A stretch of 64,000 nucleotides of DNA from Arthrobacter sp. EM1 (GCF_029964055.1 NZ_CP124836.1:1116001-1180000), one strand, 5' to 3'. Positions 29,530 through 38,573 are shown, counted from the first letter of the stretch. Notes: generated by a model not told the origin, from the letters alone. Program-made: numbers and translations.

Positions 29530-31038
29530 TTGCCCAGAACACAGCAGAACGGGGCCGCCAGAGGGCGGACCACCGCTGTAATCGGAGCCTTGCTCGCAGT
29601 TGCAGCAATGTTCTTCGGTGCCGCCGGCGCAGCCGCGGCACCGGACTCCGCAGCACCAGCCGCGGCACAGGCCGGCGCGACGCCGTCGAGCCTGTCCGGA
29701 AAGACATTCGTCATCGGCACGGACACCACCTTCGCCCCGTTTGAATTCCGCGACACCGGCGGCGAGCTGACCGGCATCGACATGGACATCATCCGGGAGA
29801 TCGCCAGGAACCAGGGTTTTGCCGTCGAGATCAAGTCGCTTGGCTTTAACGCCGCACTGCAGGCACTGTCCTCCAACCAGGTGGACGGTGTCATCGCCGG
29901 AATGTCCATCACGGATCAGCGCAAGCAGATCTACGACTTTTCCGAACCCTATTTCGAGTCGGGCGTCCAGATGGCTGTCGCGAAAGCCAACACGGACATT
30001 AAGGGCTACGGAGACCTTAAGGACAAGACCGTCACGGCCAAGACCGGCAGCGAAGGGGAGACGTTCGCCAAATCCATCGCAGGACAGTACGGCTTTACGG
30101 TCAAGTCGCTGGACCAGTCCGCCACGATGTACGAGCTGGTCAAATCCGGCAACGCCGTCGCGGTCTTTGATGACTACCCGGTCCTGGCCTATGGCATCAG
30201 CCAGAACAACGGCCTTAAGGCGGTGTCCGAGAAGGAAAAGGGCGGCTCCTACGGATTCGCCGTTAATAAGGGCCAGAACCCTGAACTGCTGCAGGCCTTC
30301 AACACCGGCCTCGCGGACCTGAAATCGAGCGGCAAGTACCAGGAAATCCTCGACAAGTACCTCAAGGACCCGGCCCAGGCCGTCGAGTCCAGCTTCTGGG
30401 ACCTCCTGATCAACAGCTTCCCGGCACTGCTGAAGGGGTTGGGAAACACAGTCCTGGTCACCGGAATTTCGTTCGCCGTCGCCATGGTCGTCGGCCTGCT
30501 GATGGCCTTCCTGAAGATCTCGACCAGCCTCGTGTTGCGTGGTATCGCCACCACCTACGTCAGCATTTTTCGCGGCACGCCGCTGCTGGTCTGGGCCTTC
30601 TTCTTCTACTTCGGCATCCCGCAGCTTACCGGTGCGCCGATCGACATCTGGGTCGCCGGTGTGCTGACCCTCAGCCTGAACTCCGGCGCGTACATTACCG
30701 AGATCGTCAGGGGATCCATCCAGTCCGTGGACCCTGGCCAGCTCGAAGCCAGCCGCAGCCTCGGCCTGGGCTACGCCAAGTCGATGCAAAAGGTGGTGGT
30801 CCCGCAGGCCTTCAAGATTATGACACCGTCACTGATCAACCAGCTGATCATCATGCTCAAGGACAGTTCCCTGCTGCTGGCCATCGGCTTCGCCGAACTT
30901 CTCTATCAGGGCCAGCAGATCTACGCAGGAAATTTCCGGATCACCGAAACGCTGCTGATCGTGGCGGTCCTGTACTTCGTGGTAATTATGCTGCTGACCA
31001 AGCTGGCCAACGTCGCGGATAAGAGGTTCAACAAATGA
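29530..31038 (+). CDS. amino-acid ABC transporter, substrate-binding protein fused to permease
   Basis: Polar amino-acid uptake protein in which a periplasmic-type binding domain is joined to the membrane permease. A signal/anchor segment (about 17-38) precedes a family 3 solute-binding domain. That domain runs from [24 protein letters not shown] through VKTGSEGE-like [14 protein letters not shown] HisM-type permease follows with five membrane helices and the [15 protein letters not shown] loop. The TTG at 29530 ([10 protein letters not shown]) has AAGGGG nine bases upstream; GTG 29482 would add 16 residues. It overlaps the ATPase gene. The ligand is probably glutamine or glutamate, by family and proximity only. 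Confidence 0.9.
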   Translation: MPRTQQNGAARGRTTAVIGALLAVAAMFFGAAGAAAAPDSAAPAAAQAGATPSSLSGKTFVIGTDTTFAPFEFRDTGGELTGIDMDIIREIARNQGFAVEIKSLGFNAALQALSSNQVDGVIAGMSITDQRKQIYDFSEPYFESGVQMAVAKANTDIKGYGDLKDKTVTAKTGSEGETFAKSIAGQYGFTVKSLDQSATMYELVKSGNAVAVFDDYPVLAYGISQNNGLKAVSEKEKGGSYGFAVNKGQNPELLQAFNTGLADLKSSGKYQEILDKYLKDPAQAVESSFWDLLINSFPALLKGLGNTVLVTGISFAVAMVVGLLMAFLKISTSLVLRGIATTYVSIFRGTPLLVWAFFFYFGIPQLTGAPIDIWVAGVLTLSLNSGAYITEIVRGSIQSVDPGQLEASRSLGLGYAKSMQKVVVPQAFKIMTPSLINQLIIMLKDSSLLLAIGFAELLYQGQQIYAGNFRITETLLIVAVLYFVVIMLLTKLANVADKRFNK

Positions 31039-31784
31039 GCACGGCAGTCACTGCACCCAGTAAAATCTCCGTCCGCGGGCTGAAGAAGTCCTTCGGATCA
31101 AACGAGGTCCTCAAAGGCATCACCGCCGAAGTTGGCGAAGGCGAGGTCGTTTGCGTCATCGGACCCTCGGGTTCGGGCAAGTCAACCTTCCTGCGCTGCC
31201 TCAACAAGCTTGAAGACGTCACCGCCGGCCAGGTCACGGTGGACGGCTTCGACGTCACGGACCCCAAGGTGGACATCAACGAAGTCCGCAGGCACGTTGG
31301 TATGGTCTTCCAGCATTTCAACTTGTTCCCGCACATGTCCGTGCTTGAGAACATCATGCTAGCGCCGGTGGAATCCAAAAAGCAGGGCAAGGGCGAGGCC
31401 CTGGCCAACGCAGTCAAGCTGCTCAAGCGTGTGGGGCTGGCCGAGAAAGCGGATGCCCGGCCGGTGTCACTTTCCGGTGGCCAGAAGCAGCGGGTGGCAA
31501 TCGCCCGTGCCTTGGCGATGAATCCGGACATTATGCTCTTCGATGAGGCGACCTCGGCCTTGGACCCTGAGATGGTCGGCGAAGTGCTCCAGGTCATCAA
31601 GGACCTGGCGGCCGAGGGCATGACAATGGTGCTTGTCACCCACGAGATGGGCTTCGCCCGCGAAGTAGCGGACCGGGTCCTCTTTATGGCGGACGGTGTC
31701 ATTTGTGAAGAGGGGGCCCCGGAGGAGCTCTTCGGTAACCCCCAGCAGCAGCGGACCCGGGATTTCCTCTCCAAGGTGCTCTGA
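31035..31784 (+). CDS. amino-acid ABC transporter ATP-binding protein (GlnQ-like)
   Basis: ATPase that powers the fused binding-protein/permease upstream. Walker A is GPSGSGKST. The Q-loop lies in [14 protein letters not shown], the signature is [15 protein letters not shown], Walker B is [12 protein letters not shown], and the switch His is in VTHEM. Length (249) is normal for polar amino-acid ATPases. The start ATG overlaps the permease stop (ATGA), so the two proteins form one complete two-gene importer. Confidence 0.95.
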   Translation: MSTAVTAPSKISVRGLKKSFGSNEVLKGITAEVGEGEVVCVIGPSGSGKSTFLRCLNKLEDVTAGQVTVDGFDVTDPKVDINEVRRHVGMVFQHFNLFPHMSVLENIMLAPVESKKQGKGEALANAVKLLKRVGLAEKADARPVSLSGGQKQRVAIARALAMNPDIMLFDEATSALDPEMVGEVLQVIKDLAAEGMTMVLVTHEMGFAREVADRVLFMADGVICEEGAPEELFGNPQQQRTRDFLSKVL

Positions 31785-31836
31785 CCCACGCTCCTGAGGG
31801 GGAGCGTTGGGGCTGGCAGGCGCCGGGTGACGGTGC

Positions 31837-31842
31837 TAATTT
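31837..31842 (+). promoter_or_regulatory. -10 element of leaderless VOC gene
   Basis: TAATTT lies six bases before the ATG at 31849, with no ribosome site between. Confidence 0.6.
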
Positions 31843-31848
31843 TGGGCC

Positions 31849-32265
31849 ATGGCCAAGCAAATGTTCCTCAACCTCCCCGTCAGGGACCTGGAAAAGTCGG
31901 TCGCATTCTTCAGCGCACTGGGTTTTTCCTTCAACCCTGACTTCACCGACGAAAACGCCACGTGCATGATTGTCAACGACGATGCCTTTGTGATGCTGCT
32001 CGTCGAGGCATACTTCAAGACCTTTACCGCCAAGCCCGTCGCTGATGCCCGCAGCGCCACCGAGGCCATTATGTCCTTTTCCCTGGCCAGCCGCGAGGCC
32101 GTGGACGAGCTGGTCAGGACCGCCCTGACTGCCGGCGGAACCCCGTCCGAAGAAGCCCAGGACTACGGCTTTATGTACACCCACAGCTTCCAGGACCCGG
32201 ATGGCCACCTCTGGGAGGTCTTCTGGATGGACCCGGCCGGGCCGCCCAAGGATGCGGCGCTCTGA
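31849..32265 (+). CDS. VOC (glyoxalase/bleomycin resistance) family protein
   Basis: A 138-residue vicinal-oxygen-chelate protein with the paired beta-alpha-beta-beta-beta modules. MFLNLPVRDLEKSVAFFSALGF starts module one. The C-terminal FQDPDGHLWEVFWMDP carries the usual metal-ligand Glu. It resembles the glyoxalase/extradiol dioxygenase subgroup whose substrates are unknown. It seems to be transcribed alone from a leaderless promoter after the ABC transporter. Confidence 0.85.
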   Translation: MAKQMFLNLPVRDLEKSVAFFSALGFSFNPDFTDENATCMIVNDDAFVMLLVEAYFKTFTAKPVADARSATEAIMSFSLASREAVDELVRTALTAGGTPSEEAQDYGFMYTHSFQDPDGHLWEVFWMDPAGPPKDAAL

Positions 32266-32304
32266 GGCGATCCGGGCTCCCGGCTGCTATCCGGCCAGGG
32301 TGGG

Positions 32305-32310
32305 TACGCT
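32305..32310 (+). promoter_or_regulatory. -10 element of leaderless GNAT gene
   Basis: TACGCT lies six bases before the ATG at 32317, with no ribosome site between. Confidence 0.55.
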
Positions 32311-32316
32311 TTTGGT

Positions 32317-32832
32317 ATGCCTGAACTTGTGTGGCTGCTGCCACTGAAGAACCTCGACGACGACGCGCGCGCCATCAAATTGGGCGAAATCGCCGAACTG
32401 AACGTCACCGAAGAGCAGCAGAGGTTCGTTGGTGACCCGCTGCGGATGGTGCTGATCGCGCTCGAAGAGGACTCCCGGCACCCGTACGCGATTGACTGGA
32501 ACGGAGCCGCCGTCGGGGTCCTGACGCTGCAGAGCGGGGCCGCGACCCTGGCTGGCTGGGCCGACGACGACTCCGTTTGGCTGCTGCGCGGTTTCCTGAT
32601 CGACCGCTACCGGCAGGGCCGCGGCCTGGGCACCGCGGCGGCTGCGGCGGCCGTCCGGGCGGCAGCTCATCTCACCGCCACCCTCGGCGGCGCGCAGGCC
32701 GGCGTGGTGCTGTCCGTCAACAACGCTAACCCCGCAGGCCGGGCCGCCTACCGCAACGCGGGTTTCACGGACCACGGCCAGTATCTGGGCGGCGACGCGG
32801 GACCGCAGCGGACCTTCTACCGATCGTTCTGA
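32317..32832 (+). CDS. GNAT family N-acetyltransferase
   Basis: Acetyl-CoA-dependent acetyltransferase of 171 residues. The N-terminus (WLLPLKNLDDDARAIKLGEI) contains no known motif. The acetyl-CoA pyrophosphate loop reads RGFLIDRYRQGRGLGTAAA (QxxGxG/A form), followed by a helix. NNANPAGRAAYRNAGFTDHG is the typical C-terminal motif. The substrate is unknown. It ends at the base where the longer frame of the next small gene could begin. Confidence 0.85.
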   Translation: MPELVWLLPLKNLDDDARAIKLGEIAELNVTEEQQRFVGDPLRMVLIALEEDSRHPYAIDWNGAAVGVLTLQSGAATLAGWADDDSVWLLRGFLIDRYRQGRGLGTAAAAAAVRAAAHLTATLGGAQAGVVLSVNNANPAGRAAYRNAGFTDHGQYLGGDAGPQRTFYRSF

Positions 32833-32847
32833 TGGTCGCAGCCTCTT

Positions 32848-32880
32848 GTCAACTTTCATTGACTTTTGGGCCTTCGTCAA
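32848..32880 (+). promoter_or_regulatory. inverted and direct GTCAA repeats before small HTH gene
   Basis: GTCAACTTTCATTGAC (32848-32863) is an inverted repeat GTCAA-N6-TTGAC. A further GTCAACT starts at 32876, so three half-sites fall within 35 bp directly before the HTH gene. The layout suggests an autoregulatory operator. Confidence 0.5.
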
Positions 32881-32906
32881 CTAACTTCGACGCCAGGAGG
32901 TGTCTG

Positions 32907-33107
32907 ATGGAAACACTGATCGGTTCAATGGACGGCAAGGGTCCGGCGGAGGCGCTGTACGCTGTGGCCGAACTTCGCAAGGAGGTGGCACGCACCGAGA
33001 CGGAAACGGTATTGCGCGCCCGCCGGGCGGGACTCTCGTGGGAAGCCATAGCAACCTGCCTTGGCGTGAGCAAGCAGGCAGTGCACAGGAAGTACGGCAA
33101 GCGCTGA
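32907..33107 (+). CDS. small helix-turn-helix protein
   Basis: The ATG at 32907 has a strong AGGAGG seven bases upstream and gives 66 residues; the in-frame ATG at 32832 overlapping the GNAT stop has no ribosome site. An N-terminal helix (LYAVAELRKEVARTETETVLRAR) leads to a clear HTH, LSWEAIATCLGVSKQAVHRKYGKR. Similar small HTH proteins sit beside Clp N-domain or heat-shock genes in other actinobacteria as I recall, but no such partner is here. It probably binds the GTCAA repeats just upstream. Confidence 0.75.
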   Translation: METLIGSMDGKGPAEALYAVAELRKEVARTETETVLRARRAGLSWEAIATCLGVSKQAVHRKYGKR

Positions 33108-33136
33108 CCGACAAACGGGCGGCAATTGATTAAACA

Positions 33137-33170
33137 ACGACGGCCCCCACCGGAAGGTGGGGGCCGTCGT
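33137..33170. terminator. bidirectional terminator between HTH gene and glnA1
   Basis: A perfect 15-bp stem: ACGACGG then CCCCCACC (33137-33151), with GGAA tetraloop (33152-33155) and GGTGGGGG then CCGTCGT (33156-33170). It lies between convergent genes. Confidence 0.9.
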
Positions 33171-33195
33171 CTGGACTGCGGAAAGCCGGGAAGCC

Positions 33196-34620
33196 CTAGA
33201 CGCCGTAGTACAGCTCGAACTCGTAGGGGTTCGGTCGCAGCGAGAGCGGACGGATCTCGTTCTCGTACTTGTATTCGATCCAGGTGTCGATCAGGTCCTG
33301 GGTGAAGACGCCGCCGGCCTGGAGGAACTCGTTGTCATCGGCCAGGGCATCCAAGGCCTCTTCGAGCGTGCCGGGCGCCTTCGGGATGTCCTTGGCTTCC
33401 TCGGCGGGGAGCTCGTAAAGGTCCTTGTCGATCGGAGCGGGCGGCTCGATGCGGTTGCGGATGCCATCGATGCCGGCCATCAGCTGGGCCGCGAAGGCCA
33501 GGTACGGGTTGGAGGAGGGGTCCGGTGCGCGGAACTCGATGCGCTTGGCCTTGGGGTTGGAGCCCGTGATCGGGATCCGGATACCGGCTGAGCGGTTGCC
33601 CTGCGAGTAAACCATGTTGACCGGGGCTTCGAAACCCTTGACCAGGCGGCGGTAGGAGTTCACCGTCGGGTTGGTGAACGCGAGCACGGCAGAGGAGTGC
33701 TTGAGCAGGCCGCCGATGTACCAGCGCGCCATGTCCGAGAGTCCCGCATAACCCTTTTCGTCGTAGAACAGCGGCTCGCCACCGGTCCACAGCGACTGGT
33801 GGCAGTGCATGCCCGAACCGTTGTCACCAAAAACCGGCTTCGGCATAAAGGTGACCGACTTGCCCCAGGCATCGGCAGTGTTTTTGATGACGTACTTGAA
33901 CTTCTGCAGGTCATCAGCTGCGTGGGTCAGGGTGGTGAACTTGTAGTTGATCTCAGCCTGGCCGGCGGAACCGACCTCGTGGTGGCTGCGCTCAACCTCA
34001 AGGCCGGCTTCGTCCAGGGCGATGCACATGGCATCGCGGAGGTCGGCCTGCTTGTCGGTGGGGGAGACCGGGAAGTAGCCGCCCTTGATCGGGGTCTTGT
34101 ACCCGAGGTTTCCGCCCTCTTCCTCGCGGCCGGTGTTCCAGTGAGCTTCCTCGGAGTCGATCTTGTAGAAGCTGCCCTGCGGAGAAGACTGGTACTGGAC
34201 GTTGTCGAAGACGAAGAACTCAGCCTCCGGCGCAAAGAAGGCGGTGTCGGCGATGCCGGTGGAAGCCAGGTAGGCCTCCGCTTTCTCAGCCACGCCGCGG
34301 GGATCGCGGTGGTACGGGTCACCCGTGCGTGGGTTGACGATCGAGAAGTTCAACGCAAGAGTCTTCTCCATGCGGAACGTGTCCAGGAACGCCGTCGTAA
34401 CGTCCGGGATGAGCTGCATGTCCGACTCGGCGATGCCCTGGAAGCCACGGATCGACGAACCGTCGAAGAGTTGGCCATTGACGAAGAAGTCCGCGTCGAC
34501 ACTCTTGGCCGGCACATTAAAGTGCTGCTGAACGCCGGGGAGGTCGGTGAAGCGAATATCGACGAACTTTACGTCTTCGTCTTTGATGAACTTGAGGACT
34601 TCGTCCGCAGTCTTGAACAT
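33196..34620 (-). CDS. glnA: type I glutamine synthetase GlnA1
   Basis: Main ammonium-assimilating glutamine synthetase, 474 residues. Motifs are [92 protein letters not shown] and [19 protein letters not shown]. The adenylylation Tyr is present at about residue 402 in [11 protein letters not shown], so it should be a GlnE target. An AAGGAG lies before the ATG. A GlnR-type box lies about 150 bp upstream, predicting nitrogen control at transcription as well. Confidence 0.97.
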   Translation of the reverse strand: MFKTADEVLKFIKDEDVKFVDIRFTDLPGVQQHFNVPAKSVDADFFVNGQLFDGSSIRGFQGIAESDMQLIPDVTTAFLDTFRMEKTLALNFSIVNPRTGDPYHRDPRGVAEKAEAYLASTGIADTAFFAPEAEFFVFDNVQYQSSPQGSFYKIDSEEAHWNTGREEEGGNLGYKTPIKGGYFPVSPTDKQADLRDAMCIALDEAGLEVERSHHEVGSAGQAEINYKFTTLTHAADDLQKFKYVIKNTADAWGKSVTFMPKPVFGDNGSGMHCHQSLWTGGEPLFYDEKGYAGLSDMARWYIGGLLKHSSAVLAFTNPTVNSYRRLVKGFEAPVNMVYSQGNRSAGIRIPITGSNPKAKRIEFRAPDPSSNPYLAFAAQLMAGIDGIRNRIEPPAPIDKDLYELPAEEAKDIPKAPGTLEEALDALADDNEFLQAGGVFTQDLIDTWIEYKYENEIRPLSLRPNPYEFELYYGV

Positions 34621-34681
34621 CTATGCTCCTTATGCATGTGAAAGATCCGGCCATAGGCCGCGTGGTCCAGCGCAGTCCGGC

Positions 34682-34711
34682 AGCGGGGAAAACACAATGG
34701 TGTGCCCCGCT
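34682..34711 (-). other. hairpin in the glnA1 leader
   Basis: AGCGGGG (34682-34688) pairs with CCCCGCT (34705-34711), with further partial pairing inside. If the promoter lies near the GlnR box this hairpin falls in the 5' untranslated leader. It matches no riboswitch I know. Confidence 0.4.
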
Positions 34712-34751
34712 CCTGTGCCGCCGGCAACTGTTACCACCCTAAGGACACGGG

Positions 34752-34789
34752 ATTTCCCCATGGTGTCCGCTTTGTTTCCGGCACGTTAC
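34752..34789 (-). promoter_or_regulatory. GlnR box of glnA1
   Basis: On the minus strand GTAAC, six bases, GAAAC (34789-34774) is a perfect gTnAC-N6-GaAAC GlnR half. It is followed at the correct six-base spacing by GACAC, six bases, GAAAT (34767-34752), which has one mismatch in each element. The arrangement fits actinobacterial OmpR-type GlnR. Confidence 0.72.
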
Positions 34790-34845
34790 AGAATGCCCTG
34801 ACAGGTAAACGGTAGTCGCTGTCCACAACGTGGCCTATCCGTGAC

Positions 34846-34876
34846 CAGAGTGTGGCCTCGGAAGGTCCACACTCTG
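34846..34876. repeat. perfect inverted repeat between glnA1 and RDD gene
   Basis: CAGAGTGTGG (34846-34855) and CCACACTCTG (34867-34876) are perfect 10-bp arms with an 11-base loop. They lie in the promoter area of the leaderless RDD gene, where a -35 or operator would be. Confidence 0.75.
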
Positions 34877-34905
34877 AACAGAGCGGCGCGGCCGCCCAAT
34901 GCCGA

Positions 34906-34911
34906 TAGGCT
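34906..34911 (+). promoter_or_regulatory. -10 element of leaderless RDD gene
   Basis: TAGGCT lies six bases before the GTG at 34918. Confidence 0.6.
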
Positions 34912-34917
34912 TGGAGC

Positions 34918-35355
34918 GTGGTTGATCGTAAAGACATAGGCTCATGGCTCAGCGGGCCGGACACCTCCGGCATTTCGAAGTACCCGGGGGAGCGACTGGG
35001 CCTGCCCGAGTCCGGACCGGGGTCGATTGCCCGCGCCGGCCGACGCATTCTGGCCATCTGCCTTGACTGGGGAATCGCGTTGCTGATCAGCAACTTCGCG
35101 TTCGCCGGGGATTCCTGGGCTACGCTTGCCGTCTTCGCGATCGAGCAGGCGCTGCTGGTGGGCGCCCTTGGTTACAGCATCGGCCACCGCATCGTGGGGA
35201 TCCATGTGATCCGGCTCGGCGGCGGCCCCGCAGGCCCCTTGGCCGCCCTGGCCCGAAGCGTCCTCCTGTGCCTGGTGATCCCGGCTGTCATCTTCGACCC
35301 TGACCACCGCGGACTCCACGACAAGGCCATGAACACAGTCCTGGTCCGGATGTAG
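34918..35355 (+). CDS. RDD family membrane protein
   Basis: A 145-residue membrane protein with the RDD-type first helix (AGRRILAICLDWGIALLISNF), a second helix (LAVFAIEQALLVGALGYSIG), and the family motif GHRIVGIHVIRLGG. A third helix is near the end, with the RGLHDKA motif seen as HRGLHDKAMNTVLV. The role is unknown; RDD proteins are proposed transporters or antiporters. A related gene (Rv2219A) stands beside glnA1 in mycobacteria. It is divergent from glnA1 with a GTG leaderless start. Confidence 0.88.
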   Translation: MVDRKDIGSWLSGPDTSGISKYPGERLGLPESGPGSIARAGRRILAICLDWGIALLISNFAFAGDSWATLAVFAIEQALLVGALGYSIGHRIVGIHVIRLGGGPAGPLAALARSVLLCLVIPAVIFDPDHRGLHDKAMNTVLVRM

Positions 35356-35448
35356 CCATCTGCGGGACGCTGCGGCTGACGGCTCGCGGCTTCCGTGCGG
35401 ACTCGACGCCCCTAACCCGCGAGCGACGGAGCGGACGGGGGAGTAAGG

Positions 35449-35811
35449 CTACGTGCCGGCCGTCTGGCGTGCCGGCGTCGGTGTGCCTTTACCGGCGGGC
35501 ACGTCCAGGTAACCGTGGCGTCCGGCCCAGCGCTCAAAGCCGATCGTGGCGAAAGGGAACACCGCGGACAACCCGGCGAACAGGGCCGCCCGGAACGGCC
35601 ACCGCTGCATCTTCCATAGCGTCAGCGCTGAGATTCCGTAGCCGATGAAGAAGGCACCGTGGATCGGACCCGCGATCTCCACACCGAGCTCAGTGGTCCG
35701 GGTGACCCACTTGAGGAACATGCCTATCAGCAGAGCGGCCCAGCTAAAAGCTTCGGCGATGGCCAGTGCCCGGAAGAGGCGGATCACGGCAGGAGTGGAG
35801 GGCAGTTTCAT
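35449..35811 (-). CDS. DUF3817 family membrane protein
   Basis: A 120-residue protein with three hydrophobic segments and the family pattern VIRLFRALAIAEAFSWAALLIGMFLKW near the N-terminus, then GPIHGAFFIGY. Such small proteins are widespread in actinobacteria and occasionally found fused to or near transporters; function is unknown. A short Gly/Thr/Pro tail follows the last segment. It lies convergent to the RDD gene, on the same strand as the DUF4191 gene but beyond its terminator. Confidence 0.82.
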   Translation of the reverse strand: MKLPSTPAVIRLFRALAIAEAFSWAALLIGMFLKWVTRTTELGVEIAGPIHGAFFIGYGISALTLWKMQRWPFRAALFAGLSAVFPFATIGFERWAGRHGYLDVPAGKGTPTPARQTAGT

Positions 35812-35883
35812 GGCGGAGTCTCCAGGTTCGGTCCCGGCGGGACAGGGGAAAGTCTGGTCAGGGAAGTCTGGTAAAACGGAAAA

Positions 35884-35919
35884 GCCCCGGCGGCCGGCCT
35901 TAACGGCGGTTACCGGGGC
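35884..35919 (-). terminator. terminator after DUF4191 gene
   Basis: On the minus strand GCCCCGG (35919-35913) pairs with CCGGGGC (35890-35884), with extra pairing inside. A TTTTCC tract follows. Confidence 0.7.
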
Positions 35920-35942
35920 GTCCCTGGTCTTTGGCGTGTGGC

Positions 35943-36704
35943 TTAGCGTCCGCGGGATGCCTTGCGGTCCGGGCGGGCCTTGTAGGGATCAATGCCCTTG
36001 GGGATCGGCAGGCGGCTGCCCAGCGACGAGATGCGCTTGGAGACCGTGCTGACCTCGAGCTTCGTCAGTTCGCTCTTCATCTTGGTCATCTTCTTGGCGA
36101 CCTGGCTGATCGGAACCTGGCCTTCGCCGCGGCCGCTTTCAATAACGTGGATGGTGACGTTGGGCAGGATGCGGCCCAGGCGCTTGCGTTCGGCGTCGAG
36201 CAGGGGCTTGACGCGGGCGCTGGGGCCCTCGCTGACGAGTACAACACCGGGACGGCCGATGGCGCGGAAGACGGCGTCCTGGGTGCGGGGGTTAACCGCA
36301 ACAGGCTGCTCTTCGACGATCCAGCCGCGCTTGAGCGTGCCCATTGCCGCGCCCGAGGCACCTGGCTGGTTTTCGATCCGCGCGAACGCGGCACGTTCGG
36401 CGCGGCGCGAGAGGATGAGGGTGGCCGCGAGGACGCCCAGCGGGATGCCGATGATCAGCCCGGTAATCCAGTTATCCAGCAGGAACCCGACAAAAAAGCT
36501 GACAGCGATGACGCCGAGGAATGCCAGGAGCATCAGCCACTGGACCATCGGATCGTGCTGGCGGGTCATCTGGAAGACCTCGCCGATTTGCTTCAGGCGG
36601 CTCGGCTTCTTGACCTTGGCCACTTTGGGCTTACGCGAAAAAAGGCCACGCTTCGGGGTGTCGGAAGCCGGAGTGGAGTTGCTGGGATCAGGGGAATTCG
36701 CCAT
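35943..36704 (-). CDS. DUF4191 family membrane protein
   Basis: A 253-residue protein with a basic cytoplasmic head (SKRGLFSRKPKVAKVKKPSRLKQIGEVFQMTR) and two close membrane helices at about 58-100. A soluble C-terminal domain follows with RRAERAAFARIE and VLVSEGPSARVKPLLDAERKR. It corresponds to mycobacterial Rv2219, which also lies next to lipA. The conserved link with lipoylation genes suggests shared expression. The function is unknown. Confidence 0.87.
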   Translation of the reverse strand: MANSPDPSNSTPASDTPKRGLFSRKPKVAKVKKPSRLKQIGEVFQMTRQHDPMVQWLMLLAFLGVIAVSFFVGFLLDNWITGLIIGIPLGVLAATLILSRRAERAAFARIENQPGASGAAMGTLKRGWIVEEQPVAVNPRTQDAVFRAIGRPGVVLVSEGPSARVKPLLDAERKRLGRILPNVTIHVIESGRGEGQVPISQVAKKMTKMKSELTKLEVSTVSKRISSLGSRLPIPKGIDPYKARPDRKASRGR

Positions 36705-36793
36705 AGTGCCTTACATTCTACGTGATCTGCGCCGGAGGGCCGGACGCCGGATTTCCCCGGTGCCGGCCGTGAACGGCCTTCGTCGGCGCTGGC

Positions 36794-37801
36794 TCAGGAA
36801 TGCGCCGCGAGCAGCGAGCTGGCTTCCTGGCGGGTGCTGCCGGAGCTCTCGATGTGGGCGAGCGCGGCCGGGATTTCCCAGCCCTTTTTGCGCATCGCGG
36901 TGGCCCAGAGCCGGCCGGCCCGGTACGAGGAACGCACCAGCGGTCCACTCATCACACCGAGGAAACCGATCTCGTCGGCCTCCTGCTGCAGGTCCACGAA
37001 CTCCTGCGGCTTGACCCACCGGTCCACCGGGAGGTGCCGTTCGGACGGGCGCAGGTACTGGGTGATGGTGATCAGGTCGCAGCCGGCATCGTGCAGGTCA
37101 CGCAGCGCCTCGGAGATCTCCTCGCGGGTCTCGCCCATGCCCAGGATCAGGTTGGACTTCGTCACCATGCCGAGCTTGCGGCCCTGCGTGATGACATCCA
37201 GCGAGCGTTCGTAGCGGAAAGCCGGACGGATGCGCTTGAAAATCCGCGGGACGGTCTCAACGTTGTGGGCAAACACCTCTGGCTTGGAGTCACAGATCGC
37301 AGCAATGTGCTCGGGCTTGCCGGAGAAATCCGGGATCAGGAGTTCGACGCCGGTGCCCGGGTTGAGTTCGTGGATCTTGCGGACCGTTTCGGCGTAGAGC
37401 CAGACGCCCTCATCGGCGAGGTCATCGCGGGCCACCCCCGTGACGGTGGCATAGCGGAGCTGCATCGCCAGGACCGAGCGGGCCACCTTGGTTGGTTCGA
37501 AAACATCCACAGGGGAGGGCTTGCCGGTGTCGATCTGGCAGAAGTCGCAGCGCCTGGTGCACTCGGAGCCACCGATCAGGAAAGTTGCTTCTTTGTCTTC
37601 CCAGCACTCGAAGATGTTGGGGCAGCCGGCCTCTTCACACACGGTGTGGAGGCCTTCCTTTTTGACGAGCTTCTTGAGCTGCACAAACTCCGGGCCCATC
37701 TGGACCTTGGCCTTGATCCATTCCGGCTTGCGTTCCACCGGGGTGGCCGCATTGCGCTGCTCGATACGCAGCATTTTCCGGCCTTCTGGTGCCAGGGTCA
37801 C
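36794..37801 (-). CDS. lipA: lipoyl synthase LipA
   Basis: Radical SAM enzyme that inserts two sulfurs into octanoyl groups on lipoyl domains. The auxiliary cluster cysteines are in [12 protein letters not shown] and the radical SAM CxxxCxxC is in [10 protein letters not shown]. The conserved RSSYRAG near the C-terminus supplies the cluster-binding Ser. Length (335) is normal. The start overlaps the lipB stop by four bases (ATGA on the minus strand). The E2 with two lipoyl domains at 46093-47841 is a probable substrate. Confidence 0.97.
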   Translation of the reverse strand: MTLAPEGRKMLRIEQRNAATPVERKPEWIKAKVQMGPEFVQLKKLVKKEGLHTVCEEAGCPNIFECWEDKEATFLIGGSECTRRCDFCQIDTGKPSPVDVFEPTKVARSVLAMQLRYATVTGVARDDLADEGVWLYAETVRKIHELNPGTGVELLIPDFSGKPEHIAAICDSKPEVFAHNVETVPRIFKRIRPAFRYERSLDVITQGRKLGMVTKSNLILGMGETREEISEALRDLHDAGCDLITITQYLRPSERHLPVDRWVKPQEFVDLQQEADEIGFLGVMSGPLVRSSYRAGRLWATAMRKKGWEIPAALAHIESSGSTRQEASSLLAAHS

Positions 37802-38466
37802 AGTAGAGCTCCTTCATGGGTTGCAACTAGCGCTTCTTCATTGTTGCGCAGTTCTTCGATGATCCGCGACACGAGGTCGGCGGGGGAGACGTCCCGGCCC
37901 GTCTCCTGCGAGATCGTGGTGACGCCGGCGTCGCTGATGCCGCAGGCAACGATCTGGCCGTAGGGGGCGAGATCGTTATTGCAGTTGATGGCGAAGCCGT
38001 GCATCGTGACGCCCTCGTGGACACGGATGCCGATCGCCGCGATTTTGCGCGCCGGTCCGTTCCGGTCCTGCTCGATCCAGACCCCGGCGCGGCCCTTGAT
38101 CCGGACGGCATTGATTCCGTAGTCGGCCAGGACGGCGATGATCACAGCCTCCAGCCGTTCCACATAATCGCGGATGCCGGCTTTGTTCCTGAGTTTGATA
38201 ACGGGGTAGCCGATGAGCTGCCCGGGCCCGTGCCAGGTGAGCTTGCCGCCACGGTCCACGGGAACCACCGGGGTGCCGTCAAACGGGCGTTCGTGGTCTT
38301 CGGTGCGTTTACCCGCGGTATAAACGGCGGCGTGTTCAAGCAACAGGACCGTACTGGGTGCGGTTCCGGCGAGGACCCGCTGATGGAGGTTGCGCTGGAT
38401 GTCCCAGCCTCGGGCATATTCGACGAATTCCGGGGCGAAACCCAGGCGGGAGAACTCAAGAGCCAT
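37798..38466 (-). CDS. lipB: octanoyltransferase LipB
   Basis: Transfers octanoate from acyl carrier protein to lipoyl domains. Family features are [46 protein letters not shown], and [22 protein letters not shown] with its catalytic Cys and the Lys in ARKIAAIG. Length is 222. It is first in the lipB-lipA operon and divergent from the kinase gene. Confidence 0.95.
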   Translation of the reverse strand: MALEFSRLGFAPEFVEYARGWDIQRNLHQRVLAGTAPSTVLLLEHAAVYTAGKRTEDHERPFDGTPVVPVDRGGKLTWHGPGQLIGYPVIKLRNKAGIRDYVERLEAVIIAVLADYGINAVRIKGRAGVWIEQDRNGPARKIAAIGIRVHEGVTMHGFAINCNNDLAPYGQIVACGISDAGVTTISQETGRDVSPADLVSRIIEELRNNEEALVATHEGALL

Positions 38467-38573
38467 GGCATCCAGCTTAGACCCCGGCCGCCCCGGGCGC
38501 CGATTCTGTGTCGAATCTCTCGCTCCTGTGGATAACTTCTGCAGGATTCTGCGGTCTGCGCTATTCCTAGACT

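Noticed and set aside
34621..34751. A glutamine riboswitch in the glnA1 leader
   Set aside because: There is a hairpin, but none of the conserved glnA RNA or downstream-peptide motif features could be recognised.
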